Made by a program: the position numbers and the translations under genes. Below the pieces are notes generated by a model. The model saw only the letters and a list, made by a program, of their open reading frames with translations. It searched no databases and was not told the DNA's origin. Shown piece by piece: positions 16,465-25,596 of a stretch of 64,000 nucleotides of DNA. Origin of the DNA: Halapricum desulfuricans (GTDB lineage Archaea; Halobacteriota; Halobacteria; Halobacteriales; Haloarculaceae); assembly GCF_017094525.1 (NCBI RefSeq), contig NZ_CP064788.1, forward strand, positions 1,287,030-1,351,029. The letters run 5' to 3'. Numbering within the stretch: position 1 is the first letter of the stretch; each line of letters opens with the position of its first letter.

Positions 16465-18129
16465 ATGAGCACTGACAGCAAGGAGCCGGACGACGCGTTC
16501 GAGCGGGCCTGCGCGGACCTGGTCAACCGGATCCTCGAGGGTGACCTCGAACGGGACGGCGTCGAGCAGGCGAAACGCGAGGTCTGTTCGACGCACGGCT
16601 CCCCGAAGGTTCCGAAAAACTCCGAGTTACTCGATCGCGCGCCGGACGGACGGCGCGAAGAACTGGAATCGGTCCTGCAGCGCAAACCCGTCCGGACCGC
16701 CTCCGGGGTCGCGCCGGTCGCGATCATGACCTCGCCCGAGCGCTGTCCCCACGGGAAGTGTCTGTACTGTCCGGGCGGACCGGACTCGGAGTTCTCCAGC
16801 GCCCAGAGCTACACCGGCAACGAACCCGCCGCCGCACGGGGCAAGCAGAACGACTACGACCCATACGGGCAGGTGACGCTACGGCTCAACCAGTTGCGCG
16901 AGATCGGCCATACCGTCGACAAGGTCGAGTTGATCGTCATGGGCGGGACGATGACCGCGCGCAGCCACGACTATCAGGAGTGGTTCGTCAGGCGTGCACT
17001 GGAGGCGATGAACGACTTCGACCCCGAGGCGGAGCCGGAGCCCGCCGAAGGCGTAAGTTTCGCGCAGGATCCCGAGGAATACGAGTTCAACTACCTCGAA
17101 GACGTGATCGAGGAAAACGAGACCGGCAGCGTCCGCAACATCGGGACGACATTCGAGACGAAGCCCGACTGGTGTGGACCCGAGCAGATCAACCGGATGT
17201 TGCGACTCGGCGGGACCAAAGTCGAGGTCGGCGTCCAGACGACCTTCGAACGGATCAACCGCGAGATGCACCGCGGCCACGGCATCCAGGCCAGCATCGA
17301 CGCGACCCGGCGACTCCGTGACGCGGGCTTCAAGGTCGGCTATCACATGATGCCGGGCCAGCCCGGGATGAGCAAGGAGATGGCCGTCGAGGACTTCCGG
17401 CGCATCTTCGAGCACAGCGACTGGCGGCCGGATTACCTCAAGATCTATCCCACGCTCATCGTCGAGGGGACCGCGACCTACGACATGTGGCATCGCGACG
17501 ACTACCAGCCGCTCACGAGCGACGAAGCCGCCGATCTCGTGGCAGAGATCAAAGATCTCATTCCGAAATACACCCGCCTGCAGCGCGTCCAGCGGGACAT
17601 CCCCGCAGACTTTATCGAGGCGGGCGTCCGGAAGTCCAATCTCCGCCAGCTCGCCCGCCAGCGGATGGACGAGAAGGGAACGTCCTGCGATTGCATCCGC
17701 TGTCGTGAAGTCGGGATGAACGACGAAGACCCCGAAGACGTCACGCTCGACACTCTCAGGTACGAGGCCGGGGGCGGCACGGAGCAGTTCATTAGCTACG
17801 AGGACCGGGACCGCGATCTGCTGGTGGGTTTCTGTCGGCTCCGGTTCCCGAACGAACCGACACGGGCGGAACTGGACGATGCGGCGATCGTGCGAGAACT
17901 GCACGTTTACGGGAACACTGTCGGCGTCGGCGACCGTGACGCGACCGGCGACGTGCCCGACTGGCAACACCGGGGCTACGGCCGGAAATTGCTGGGAGAG
18001 GCCGAACGACGCGCCCGCGAGGCCGGCTTCGAGAAGCTGAGCGTCATCAGCGGGATCGGTGCCCGCGAGTACTATCGAGAGAAACTCGGGTACGAACAGG
18101 ACGGTCCGTACGTGAGCAAGCACCTGTAG
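16465..18129 (+). CDS. elp3: tRNA U34 carboxymethyltransferase, archaeal Elp3
   Basis: A 554-residue radical-SAM/acetyltransferase. The start is set at ATG 16465 (MSTDSKEP). The 4Fe-4S motif CPHGKCLYC (CX4CX2C, about residue 93) and the following GGPDSEF are characteristic of Elp3, which makes the cm5U34 wobble modification in tRNA from acetyl-CoA and SAM. A small cysteine set (CDCIRCRE, about residue 410) and a C-terminal GNAT domain (about residues 430-554, with HRGYGRKLL for acetyl-CoA binding) complete the family layout. In archaea Elp3 works alone without Elp1/2/4-6. Length matches the family. Confidence 0.95.
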   Translation: MSTDSKEPDDAFERACADLVNRILEGDLERDGVEQAKREVCSTHGSPKVPKNSELLDRAPDGRREELESVLQRKPVRTASGVAPVAIMTSPERCPHGKCLYCPGGPDSEFSSAQSYTGNEPAAARGKQNDYDPYGQVTLRLNQLREIGHTVDKVELIVMGGTMTARSHDYQEWFVRRALEAMNDFDPEAEPEPAEGVSFAQDPEEYEFNYLEDVIEENETGSVRNIGTTFETKPDWCGPEQINRMLRLGGTKVEVGVQTTFERINREMHRGHGIQASIDATRRLRDAGFKVGYHMMPGQPGMSKEMAVEDFRRIFEHSDWRPDYLKIYPTLIVEGTATYDMWHRDDYQPLTSDEAADLVAEIKDLIPKYTRLQRVQRDIPADFIEAGVRKSNLRQLARQRMDEKGTSCDCIRCREVGMNDEDPEDVTLDTLRYEAGGGTEQFISYEDRDRDLLVGFCRLRFPNEPTRAELDDAAIVRELHVYGNTVGVGDRDATGDVPDWQHRGYGRKLLGEAERRAREAGFEKLSVISGIGAREYYREKLGYEQDGPYVSKHL

Positions 18130-18210
18130 CGGTCTTTGTCTCGTGTCCGGGAATCTCACCACGGTCGGTAGGTATATGTGACACGGTCTCATGTGTCGAA
18201 ACGGATCGCC

Positions 18211-18480
18211 ATGCAACTGTGCCAGCGCTGTCAGACGGTCATCGACGAGTACACTCTGGACAAACAACTCGAACCGTTGCGTGACCTCACGGTCGACGAC
18301 TTCAACGTCTGTGCGGACTGTGTGACGATCGTTGCGGACGCGTGCGTGGAGTGTGGCGGCGCAGTGTACGTCCCGCGGGGCGAATCTACCGTTCCAGATT
18401 ACTGTCCGGCCTGTCGGGCCGAACTGATCGAACGGACCGGATCCGATCCCGGGTGGACGCGGGAAGCGTCCTCGGCCTGA
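18211..18480 (+). CDS. Small zinc-ribbon protein
   Basis: An 89-residue protein from ATG 18211 (MQLCQRCQTV). It has four CxxC pairs: CQRC, CADC, CVEC and CPAC, enough for two zinc sites. Haloarchaea encode many such small zinc proteins, and close relatives are annotated only as domains of unknown function (I think DUF7571). It may bind RNA, DNA or a partner protein; nothing more can be claimed. Confidence 0.75.
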   Translation: MQLCQRCQTVIDEYTLDKQLEPLRDLTVDDFNVCADCVTIVADACVECGGAVYVPRGESTVPDYCPACRAELIERTGSDPGWTREASSA

Positions 18481-18564
18481 TTTTGCCCGGGAGTCCCTCG
18501 TAGCGGACTCCGGTACTCCGTCATAGTCATCATCGACGTAGAGCCGGCGGCATACGAAAGGACG

Positions 18565-19488
18565 TCACGACTCGTTTCGGAGGTGATGGAAGACGTACGT
18601 CTGGGCGTAGCCGGCGTATTCACCGCCCAGCCGCTTTCGGATCGCCCGGGACGTCTCGGCGTAGCTGTCGCGCTCGCAGTCGGGATAGTACTCCTCGATA
18701 GTCGTCCGGATCCAGGTATCCAGCGGCACGGCCTCGAGAAAGTCCAGCGAGAACAGCAGGACGCAGTCGGCGACTTTCTCGCCGACGCCGACGAACTGCG
18801 TCAGGTGTTCGCGGGCGTCCTCGTACGAACGGCCGCGTGCCTCGTCCGGGTGAGCGTCCCCGGCGGCGACCATCTCCGCCGTCCGCTGGACGTACGGGGC
18901 GCGATAGCCCAGACCGAGGTCGCGAAGTTCCGATTCGGTGGCGGCCGCGAGCCGATCCGGCGTCGGGAACACCTGATACGTGCGGCCGTCGGCAGTGACC
19001 GTGTCACCGAACGCCTCGGCCAGCGCGAGCTGCATGTCGTGGATCCGGGAGACGCGCATCTGTGCCGAACAGATGAAGGAGATCAACGTTCCGAACGGGG
19101 GGTCTCGAACCAGTCGCATCCCCCAGTATCGGTCGTAGGCCCGCTCGAGCAGCGAGTCGTCCGGTGTTGCCGCGCGTATCGCCGGCAGGTCGTCCTCGAG
19201 GCGAAGCAGCGATCGGACGACCCAGTCGGCGTCCGTCGTCGACTCCCACTCGAGGGCGCCATCGCGCTGTCGAACGCGAACGACCGTAGGGTCGCCGGTG
19301 TCGAGCCGGACGCGGTCGCCGTCGAGGCGGACGACCGTCTCGTACCAGGCGTCGCCGCCGCTCTGCTCGTCGCTGTCGTACATCCGGCCGTCGGCGCGTC
19401 GCCAGAGGTACGACTGGCCGCTCTCAAGGGTCGCCTGCAGGTCGAGTCCGCCGGGGAGTTCGGACACGTCGATCCGTCCGGTTTTCAT
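18565..19488 (-). CDS. ogg: OGG1-type 8-oxoguanine DNA glycosylase
   Basis: A 307-residue HhH-GPD glycosylase/lyase. The N-terminal beta domain begins LPGGLDLQATLESGQSYLWR. The hairpin-helix-hairpin LTQFVGVGEKVADC has the catalytic lysine in the OGG1 position, and the acid is in VPLDTWIR. LISFICSAQMRVSRI fits the helix before the active site. These enzymes remove 8-oxoguanine or other damaged bases and nick the strand. The closest assignment is OGG1 rather than AlkA because of the lysine. It is convergent with the zinc-ribbon gene. Confidence 0.85.
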   Translation of the reverse strand: MKTGRIDVSELPGGLDLQATLESGQSYLWRRADGRMYDSDEQSGGDAWYETVVRLDGDRVRLDTGDPTVVRVRQRDGALEWESTTDADWVVRSLLRLEDDLPAIRAATPDDSLLERAYDRYWGMRLVRDPPFGTLISFICSAQMRVSRIHDMQLALAEAFGDTVTADGRTYQVFPTPDRLAAATESELRDLGLGYRAPYVQRTAEMVAAGDAHPDEARGRSYEDAREHLTQFVGVGEKVADCVLLFSLDFLEAVPLDTWIRTTIEEYYPDCERDSYAETSRAIRKRLGGEYAGYAQTYVFHHLRNES

Positions 19489-19590
19489 TCGGTCGGGTTC
19501 GGGGCCGCGTCGGCTTTCCCGTTTCGATCGGCCACGGAACGACGATCACTGTGGCTAACCTTCATATCGCTGGCCCAGCAATACCAGTAT

Positions 19591-20115
19591 ATGAACTGTC
19601 GAGTTGTCGTCGAAGCCGCCGTTCCGGTCTACGACGTCGAAACTGCCGACGAGGCGGTTCGAATCGCCATCTCCAAGACCGGTGAGATGCTGAACCCCGA
19701 CCTCAACTACGTCGAGATCAACATGGGCAGCCGGAGCTGCCCCCACTGCGGGGAGGAACTCGAACCCGCGTTCATCGCCGCCGACGAAAGTCTCGTCGCC
19801 CTCGAACTGGAGATGACGGTGTTCAACGTCGAGCGCGACGAACACGCGGCCCGGATCGCCCGCAAGGAGATCGGCCAGCGACTGGAGAACATCCCGCTCG
19901 AAGTCCTCGAAATCGAGGAAATCGAAGAAGAATCCGAGGAGGAAGACGACGACGAAGAACCGTCAGTCGTCGAAGAGAGCGACGCTGACGAGACGGGTGG
20001 TGACGCCGCTGCGGAAAGCGACAACGACGCGGGCGATGACCCGGACAGCGACGAGATCAGCGGGAGCGCGAACGACGACATCTTGCCGGAGTTCGAAGAA
20101 CTGATCGACGAGTGA
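19591..20115 (+). CDS. DUF555 (UPF0212) family protein
   Basis: A 174-residue protein from ATG 19591. The N-terminal ~110 residues match DUF555 (MNCRVVVEAAVPVYDVE..., with CPHCGEEL, a CxxC half zinc site). Archaeal DUF555 proteins are about 110-120 residues and of unknown function. Here a ~65-residue, almost wholly Asp/Glu/Ser tail is added, common in haloarchaea. It is followed by a ribbon-helix-helix gene on the same strand. Confidence 0.85.
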   Translation: MNCRVVVEAAVPVYDVETADEAVRIAISKTGEMLNPDLNYVEINMGSRSCPHCGEELEPAFIAADESLVALELEMTVFNVERDEHAARIARKEIGQRLENIPLEVLEIEEIEEESEEEDDDEEPSVVEESDADETGGDAAAESDNDAGDDPDSDEISGSANDDILPEFEELIDE

Positions 20116-20184
20116 ATCAGTGGAAGGACGCTATGACGTGCGTCTGACGAACCTATTTGGTATCGAACGACACACGTCGTAGTC

Positions 20185-20343
20185 ATGGACGAGACGTTTC
20201 CCGATATGGATACGATTACCATCGAGTTCGACGAGGAGACGCTGCAGGCACTGGACGACGTCGCGTTCACCGACCACCGCGGGAACCGCGACGCGGCGAT
20301 CCGGGAGTGTCTCGACCGGTGGCTGAAATCGCGCGAGGAGTAG
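20185..20343 (+). CDS. Small ribbon-helix-helix (CopG-like) DNA-binding protein
   Basis: A 52-residue protein from ATG 20185. A beta strand (TITIEFDEETLQAL) is followed by two helices with the turn DDVAFTDHRGNRDAAIRECL, the shape of the MetJ/Arc/CopG fold. Such proteins act as dimeric repressors. No adjacent toxin gene is seen, so it is more likely a stand-alone regulator than an antitoxin. Confidence 0.75.
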   Translation: MDETFPDMDTITIEFDEETLQALDDVAFTDHRGNRDAAIRECLDRWLKSREE

Positions 20344-20396
20344 TCCACGGAGAGCGATCGGTCCTGATTCGGATGCTCTGCACGCGCGAGGTGGAC

Positions 20397-21167
20397 CTAC
20401 ACGTGCGACGCGGGTAGCAGGTCGTCGATGTCCTGTCCGGCCAGCCACGAGCAGAGTTCGACGAGCTGGTCGCTGGCCGCTTCGAACAGCCGTTCGCCCT
20501 TCTGTGGGGTCGCGTCGGTCTGATCGCCGAACACGCCGTTGTCGGAGTTGTCGATCGCGTCGTAGAACGTCCGGGAGCCGAACTTGGTGGTTTCGGCGGT
20601 CTCGATGTCCCGAAGTCCGCCGTCTCTGGCGTCTTCGAGGCGCTCGTCGTGGACGAGATCGCCGGCCAGATGCTGGATCAAGGCGGTCTCCTTGGGGCCG
20701 CCGTGGGGCCCGTTTTGCTCGAAGACCTCGTCGACGAGTTCGGGGATGCTCTCGTTCCACATCCACTCGACGGCGAATGCGACCCCGTCTTCGTGGAGGC
20801 GTCGTCCGACTTCCCGGAGGTGTTCGACGTTGCCACCGTGGGCGTTCACGTAGACGATCCGGTCGATCCCGTGATAGGCGAGATTGCGCGAGAAACTCTC
20901 GACGTAGTCTCTGAACGCCGGCGGATCGACCCACATCGTCCCGGGGAACTGGCGGTGGTGGGCGCTGACGCCGACGTTGATCGTCGGGGTACAGAGATAA
21001 CCGGTTCGCGCTGCGGCCTCGCGCGCGAACCCTTCTGCGATCAGGTGATCGGTCCCCTCCGGCAGGTGTGGCCCGTGCTGTTCTGTCGACCCCAGCGGGA
21101 CGATAGCGAGCGATTTGGACTCGAAATACGACGCCAGATCCGGCCACGCGTGCTCGGCGAGGTACAT
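20397..21167 (-). CDS. Creatininase-family metal amidohydrolase
   Basis: A 256-residue protein of the creatininase superfamily. Metal and active-site motifs are GSTEQHGPHLPEGTDH (about residues 26-41), HHRQFPGT (about 70) and VNAHGGN (about 107). Archaeal members include ArfB, which deformylates an early riboflavin/F420 precursor; haloarchaea make F420, so that is a fair guess but not proven. It is convergent with the RHH gene and divergent from the broken lipoprotein gene. Confidence 0.8.
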   Translation of the reverse strand: MYLAEHAWPDLASYFESKSLAIVPLGSTEQHGPHLPEGTDHLIAEGFAREAAARTGYLCTPTINVGVSAHHRQFPGTMWVDPPAFRDYVESFSRNLAYHGIDRIVYVNAHGGNVEHLREVGRRLHEDGVAFAVEWMWNESIPELVDEVFEQNGPHGGPKETALIQHLAGDLVHDERLEDARDGGLRDIETAETTKFGSRTFYDAIDNSDNGVFGDQTDATPQKGERLFEAASDQLVELCSWLAGQDIDDLLPASHV

Positions 21168-21278
21168 ATCCCACCTACGGGCAAGCGATCACTTGAACGT
21201 GCCGAGAGGGGCAAAACGGCCGGGGACGAAAGCGGTCACGTAAGCACGTTGGGGCGGAACGGCGAGTCGATAGATCGA

Positions 21279-21548
21279 TTGCTGTCCCCGAAGACGAGAC
21301 AGATCGTACTCGTCGTCCTGGCGGTCTCGCTTGTCGCACTCGCCGGCTGTACCACCGGCGGCGACACGGCGCCGACCGAGACGACGACTGGCGACGAACT
21401 GACAGACACACCAACTGACGAACCGACAGACACACAGACAGACGAACCGCCCGAGAGCGATATCGACCCCGGCGAACTGGCTGACAGTCACGCCGCCCTG
21501 CTCGAGGACGCCGATTCGGTGACCGCCGGTCAGCGGCTCGTTCAAACT
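21279..21548 (+). pseudogene. Lipoprotein gene, 5' part, interrupted by an IS1341 element
   Basis: Reads as a lipoprotein: hydrophobic signal ending in the lipobox LAGC, then a Thr/Asp/Glu-rich linker with repeated TDEPTDTQTDEP, then the start of a folded domain (ELADSHAALLEDADSV). No ATG is available; TTG 21279 is the likely start. The frame runs into the tnpB element near 21545. The remaining part continues at about 22930. The domain start resembles the haloarchaeal DUF7537 lipoprotein family, an inference from a short match. Confidence 0.65.
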
Positions 21549-22930
21549 AGGTAGCGAGGCGGATTCCCCGCCCCACCGTGGGCGGGGTTGAAGCCGACAC
21601 TCGCTGCCACAAACCACGGACTACTAACTACCTCTACTATCTATTGAAGCTCGTGGCAGACGGCTACCTGAGACGCACCGCAATCACCCGTCCCATCCTC
21701 ACCGACGACCAACAGGACCTGCTCGACGCCACCATCAACGAGTGGAAAGATGCCTGTAACATCAGTAGTCGCATCGGATGGGATGCAGGTGAGACGCGGA
21801 AAACCCACCTCCAAGACCTCGCTTACAATGAGGTCAGAGAGGAGACCCGTCTCGGGAGTCAGCACGCAATTCTCGCCACCCATCAGGCCGCAGCCGCACT
21901 TGATGGTGTCGAAGCAATCGAAGACCTTGATGAACACTACAAAACGTCTCAACCAGAGTTCACCAGTAACACGGTGAAATACGACACCCGGACGATGACG
22001 CTGTTCGATGACGGGTCTGTGTCGCTCTCCACTGTCGATGGCCGGATTCGGTGTGATCTGAATCTCCCCGACGGAGACGACGGGTATCAACACGAATACC
22101 TCACCGATGACGAGTGGGAAGTAACAGAGTCTACGCTGTCAAAGCGTGATGGTGAGTACTACCTCCACCTCGGGTTTCGAAAGGACAAACCCGAGAAACA
22201 GGTTGAACAACAGGGTGACGACGAGGACAGGACAGTTCTCGGCGTTGACCTCGGCATCGTCAACATCGCCACCACCAGTACAGCGTACTTCGCCTCCGGC
22301 AGAGAACTTCGACACCAGCATCGAGAGTTCGAGCGGATTCGCGGCAATCTCCAGCAGACTGGGACACAATCCGCCCATCGGACGATTCAGCAGATGAGCG
22401 GGCGCGAGTCACGGTATCTTCGTGACCAACTCCATCAAGTTGCGAACCAGATTCTCGAAGAAGCACGTACTCACGACTGCGAGTTCATCGCGTTCGAGAA
22501 CCTGAAACACATCAGGGAGCGTGCGCCGCCTGTCAAAGAGTTCCACCAGTGGGCGCACCGGCAGGTCGTTGACCTCGTGGAGTACAAGGCTGACGCGGAA
22601 GGGATTAGCGTCGAGTTTGTAGACCCGAAGAACACGAGTCGGCGGTGTCCTGAGTGTGGTCACACGAGCGACGGGAATCGCGTCAGGCAGGCGGAGTTCG
22701 AGTGTGAGTCGTGCGGTGCAACTCAGAATGCAGATTACGTGGGTGCGAAGAATGTTGGGTGGCGGTACGTCCGTCGCGGCCTACAGTCGTCGCGGCGGAC
22801 GGGCGACAGTCAACTCGCCCTAAAGTCAGGAACGGTGACGCCGAATCGGGGCTTCGTCCCGTCCGACTAACCACGGTCGGTAGAGGCTGAGTTCACTGAC
22901 AAGCCCCGCGCCACCGTGCGCGGGGCAGTT
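21549..22930 (+). mobile_element. IS1341-type (TnpB-only) element 2
   Basis: About 1.38 kb, inserted in a lipoprotein gene. End positions are approximate. Both ends hold hairpins with an identical loop CACCGT: left CCCCGCCC (21566-21573) / GGGCGGGG (21580-21587), right GCCCCGCGC (22903-22911) / GCGCGGGGC (22918-22926). Such subterminal hairpins are what IS200/IS605 TnpA recognises, so the element depends on TnpA in trans. No TnpA gene is within it. Confidence 0.8.
21653..22870 (+). CDS. tnpB: TnpB RNA-guided endonuclease (IS1341 family)
   Basis: A 405-residue TnpB. The start is set at GTG 21653 (VADGYLRRTAITRP), which aligns with the usual start of haloarchaeal TnpB; the frame extends 25 codons upstream into the element's left-end hairpin. 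Catalytic pieces are intact: LGVDLGIVN (Asp), FIAFENL (Glu) and NADYVGAKNV (Asp), with the zinc ribbon CPECG...CESCG before the last. It is only distantly similar to the copy at 10682-11929, so the two elements arrived independently. The guide RNA would come from the region after the stop, 22871-22930 plus flank. Confidence 0.93.
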   Translation: MADGYLRRTAITRPILTDDQQDLLDATINEWKDACNISSRIGWDAGETRKTHLQDLAYNEVREETRLGSQHAILATHQAAAALDGVEAIEDLDEHYKTSQPEFTSNTVKYDTRTMTLFDDGSVSLSTVDGRIRCDLNLPDGDDGYQHEYLTDDEWEVTESTLSKRDGEYYLHLGFRKDKPEKQVEQQGDDEDRTVLGVDLGIVNIATTSTAYFASGRELRHQHREFERIRGNLQQTGTQSAHRTIQQMSGRESRYLRDQLHQVANQILEEARTHDCEFIAFENLKHIRERAPPVKEFHQWAHRQVVDLVEYKADAEGISVEFVDPKNTSRRCPECGHTSDGNRVRQAEFECESCGATQNADYVGAKNVGWRYVRRGLQSSRRTGDSQLALKSGTVTPNRGFVPSD

Positions 22931-23174
22931 GACCAGCAGGTGGTGGACGGAAACACGTCCGTCACTAGCCAGCAGGTGGAGGGATACTACGACTTCGAGG
23001 AATCGACTGGCCTGCAGGCCTCCTCATAGACCCAGCAGAGCCAGCTCGGCGCGCTCACTTCCGGGACTGGACCGGAAGGCAGTGACGTTACGCTTACCTA
23101 CGAATACACGGTAACCGACCTCAACGAGACGACCGTCGAGGGGCCCGGCTGGATCGACAACGTCAACACGACTG
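22931..23174 (+). pseudogene. Lipoprotein gene, 3' part, with an in-frame stop
   Basis: Continues the broken lipoprotein: the frame QQVVDGNTSVTSQQVEGYYD reads on, meets a TAG stop at the tca-TAG-acc junction (about 23027-23029), and continues readable as TQQSQLGALTSG...VTLTYEYTVTDLNETTV up to the inverted-repeat element at 23175. The gene thus carries three lesions: the IS, a nonsense codon and the small element. It is no longer functional. Confidence 0.6.
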
Positions 23175-23254
23175 ATACTGCCGGCTGTAAGTTCGTAAAG
23201 ATATTCGCCACCCCGGGGTGGCGAATTCCTTCAGTTTGTTACAGCCGGCAGTAT
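23175..23254. repeat. 80-bp MITE-like element with nested palindromes
   Basis: Perfect 16-bp ends ATACTGCCGGCTGTAA (23175-23190) and TTACAGCCGGCAGTAT (23239-23254) flank a perfect 24-bp palindrome at 23203-23226 (arms ATTCGCCACCCC/GGGGTGGCGAAT). It interrupts the end of the broken lipoprotein gene. It may be a non-autonomous transposon relic. Confidence 0.65.
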
Positions 23255-23304
23255 GAATAGCCGCCTCCCCGCCGTTTTTCTTTGTTCGGTGCGTCTGAAC
23301 AGCC

Positions 23305-24492
23305 ATGCAAACCGTCGACGCTGCCGGCGTGCGGATCGGTGACGATCAGCCACCGAGAATCATGGGCGTACTCAACGTCAGCCGCGAGTCGCCGTACGAC
23401 CCCAGCGTTTACGACGATCCCGGCGAGGCAGCCGAATACGTCGATCGCGAACTCATCGATCAGGGGGCCGACATCGTCGATGTCGGGCTCGAGTCTGCGA
23501 ACAAACGCTTCGAAGTTCTTTCCGCCGAGGAGGAACTCGACCGGCTCGACGTCGCGATCGATACGATCGAGTCGGTGAGCGGCGATGCCGTCTTTTCGAT
23601 AGAGACCCGTTACCACGAGGTCGCCGAGGAGGCGCTCAATCGCGGGTTCGACATGGTCAACGACATCTGCGGGTTCGCCGACCCGAAGATGGCGGAGGTC
23701 TGTGAGGAGTACGACGTCGCCGTCGCGAAGATGGCCAGTCCGCCGGACCTGGAGCGGCCGGGTGCCGTCGAGGAAACGCCCTGGGCACAGCGGCGCTCGC
23801 CGGAGTGGGCTCGGCAGGCCGAGTACGTCGATCAGGTCTACGAAGCGCTGAAACAAAACGGGCTGACTGACAAGACGATCGTCGATCCGGCCTTCGGCGG
23901 GTGGAGCAAGGCCCAGACGATCGAAGACGACCGGGAGACGTTCCGTCGCCTCCGGGAGTTCCGGGGACTCGGACGGCCGATCCTCGTCTCGATCAACCGG
24001 AAGAACTTCTTGCGGACGATCGCGGACCGGTCGACGGAGGAAGCGTTGCCGGTGAGTCTGGCGGCGACGTCGATGGCGGTCGAGCGCGGCGCACACGTGA
24101 TTCGTACCCACGACGTCGCCGAGACCCGCGACGCCGCCCTCGTCGGCAGTGCCTTCACGCGCGAGCGGATCGACGACGGTGCGATCGATGTCGAGGAACT
24201 CGACGTGACGACCGAGGGCGAGGCACGGCGACACTGCGAGCGCGTCGGTGCCGACGAAACGGCGGCCGCCCGATCGGTCGTCCGGGTGTTCGAACTCGGC
24301 GGGCTCGCGCCGACCCAGCGCGACTGGCTGGACACGCACGCCCCGGCCCACGGCGGCGTCTACGCGCCCGGAGACAGCGATAGCGACCTCCTGATCGGCT
24401 CGCCGGCCGCGCTCCGCGCGCTCGCGACCGACGTCGACGAGGCGAACGTGCTCGGGGAAGCGCTCGCGACGATCGCGGATCGACTCGACTGA
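23305..24492 (+). CDS. folP: Dihydropteroate synthase-family protein
   Basis: A 395-residue TIM-barrel protein. Pterin-binding signatures are IMGVLNVSRESPY (about residues 19-31), GADIVDVGLESANKRF and NDICGFADP. Barrel strand ends include IVDPAFGGWSK and ILVSINRKNF. The last ~120 residues are an extra C-terminal domain found in archaeal DHPS-like proteins. In folate or methanopterin-type pathways this enzyme joins the pterin to its arylamine. The next gene, 2 bases after its stop codon, encodes the pterin pyrophosphokinase MptE, which supports the role. Confidence 0.85.
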   Translation: MQTVDAAGVRIGDDQPPRIMGVLNVSRESPYDPSVYDDPGEAAEYVDRELIDQGADIVDVGLESANKRFEVLSAEEELDRLDVAIDTIESVSGDAVFSIETRYHEVAEEALNRGFDMVNDICGFADPKMAEVCEEYDVAVAKMASPPDLERPGAVEETPWAQRRSPEWARQAEYVDQVYEALKQNGLTDKTIVDPAFGGWSKAQTIEDDRETFRRLREFRGLGRPILVSINRKNFLRTIADRSTEEALPVSLAATSMAVERGAHVIRTHDVAETRDAALVGSAFTRERIDDGAIDVEELDVTTEGEARRHCERVGADETAAARSVVRVFELGGLAPTQRDWLDTHAPAHGGVYAPGDSDSDLLIGSPAALRALATDVDEANVLGEALATIADRLD

Positions 24493-24493
24493 C

Positions 24494-25186
24494 ATGGACT
24501 TCGAAACCTGGGAACCGGTCTACGAGCGGATCCTCGAGGACATGGGCTACGATCGCGGGGCCGACGAGCGTGCCCGTGACGTCTACGCCGGGACGTTGCG
24601 CGCGCTGGAGGGGAACGTCTTCGACGGATCGCTCGATTTCGCCGGCGATCGCGTGGCGATCGCAGGGGCGGGTCCGTCCCTGGAGGACGAACTGGACGTA
24701 GCGCGGCGAGCGGACGCCGTCGTCGCCGCCTCGAGCGCCGGGCGACGACTGCTCGCCAACGAAATCGGCGTCGACTGTCTAGTCACCGATCTCGACGGTG
24801 CGCCCGAGACCGCCGTCCGGTCGACGACCTACGGGACGCTGGTCGCGATCCACGCACACGGCGACAACGTGATCGCCATCCAGGAGCATGTCCCCCGCTG
24901 TCGGCTGTCGGCGGTGCTCCCGACGACGCAGGCGGCCCCGCGATCGCCCGTCAGGAACTTCGGCGGGTTTACCGACGGCGACCGCGCGGCGTTTCTGGCC
25001 GATCACTTCGGGGCGAGCGAGCTCGTCTTCCCCGGGTGGGATCTGGACGACCCGACGGTCGGGCCGACGAAGCGACGGAAACTCCGCTGGGCCGAGCGAC
25101 TGTTACACTGGCTCGAGCGACGCCGCGACGAGCGGTTCGACCTGCTCGAGGGCCGGCGCGACGGGATCGATCCGATCGGCCCGTGA
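24494..25186 (+). CDS. mptE: 6-hydroxymethyl-7,8-dihydropterin pyrophosphokinase (MptE)
   Basis: A 230-residue protein of the DUF115/MptE family, which pyrophosphorylates 6-hydroxymethyl-dihydropterin in archaea, replacing bacterial FolK. The segments VAIAGAGPSLEDEL, DCLVTDLDGAPE (metal-binding acids), IHAHGDN and LPTTQAAP are the family signatures. It starts one base after the folP stop, so the two are one transcript that makes and uses the activated pterin. Confidence 0.9.
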   Translation: MDFETWEPVYERILEDMGYDRGADERARDVYAGTLRALEGNVFDGSLDFAGDRVAIAGAGPSLEDELDVARRADAVVAASSAGRRLLANEIGVDCLVTDLDGAPETAVRSTTYGTLVAIHAHGDNVIAIQEHVPRCRLSAVLPTTQAAPRSPVRNFGGFTDGDRAAFLADHFGASELVFPGWDLDDPTVGPTKRRKLRWAERLLHWLERRRDERFDLLEGRRDGIDPIGP

Positions 25187-25212
25187 CTCGCGCACGTATC
25201 TCTCCGAGATCG

Positions 25213-25596
25213 CTACGTCTCGATCGACGCTTCGTATTCCTCGGCGGAGAGCAACGCCTCGAGTTCCTCGGGGTCGGCGAGTTCGATCTCGACGAGCCAG
25301 CCGTCGCCGTACGGGTCGTCGTTGAGCAGTTCGGGCCGGTCGAGCAGTGTCTCGTTGACCGCCGTCACCTCGCCGGAGACCGGCGCGTACACGTCTGAAA
25401 CGGCCTTGATACTCTCGACGACGGCGAAGTCATCGCCGGCGCTGAGTTCGTCGCCTGTCGACGGCAATTCGACGAAGACGACGTCGCCGAGTTCGTCCTG
25501 TGCGACGTCCGAAATGCCGATTCGCGCGGTGCCGTCGGTCGTATCGATCCACTCGTGGGAGTCGAGATACAGCAACTCGGGGATGTCGTAGCTCAT
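25213..25596 (-). CDS. gcvH: Glycine cleavage system H protein
   Basis: A 127-residue lipoyl carrier protein. The lipoylated lysine lies in [19 protein letters not shown] (about residues 62-80). It shuttles the methylamine group from glycine between the P, T and L proteins. It overlaps the end of gcvT (ATGA), so the two are translated together. No gcvP is in this window. Confidence 0.95.
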   Translation of the reverse strand: MSYDIPELLYLDSHEWIDTTDGTARIGISDVAQDELGDVVFVELPSTGDELSAGDDFAVVESIKAVSDVYAPVSGEVTAVNETLLDRPELLNDDPYGDGWLVEIELADPEELEALLSAEEYEASIET

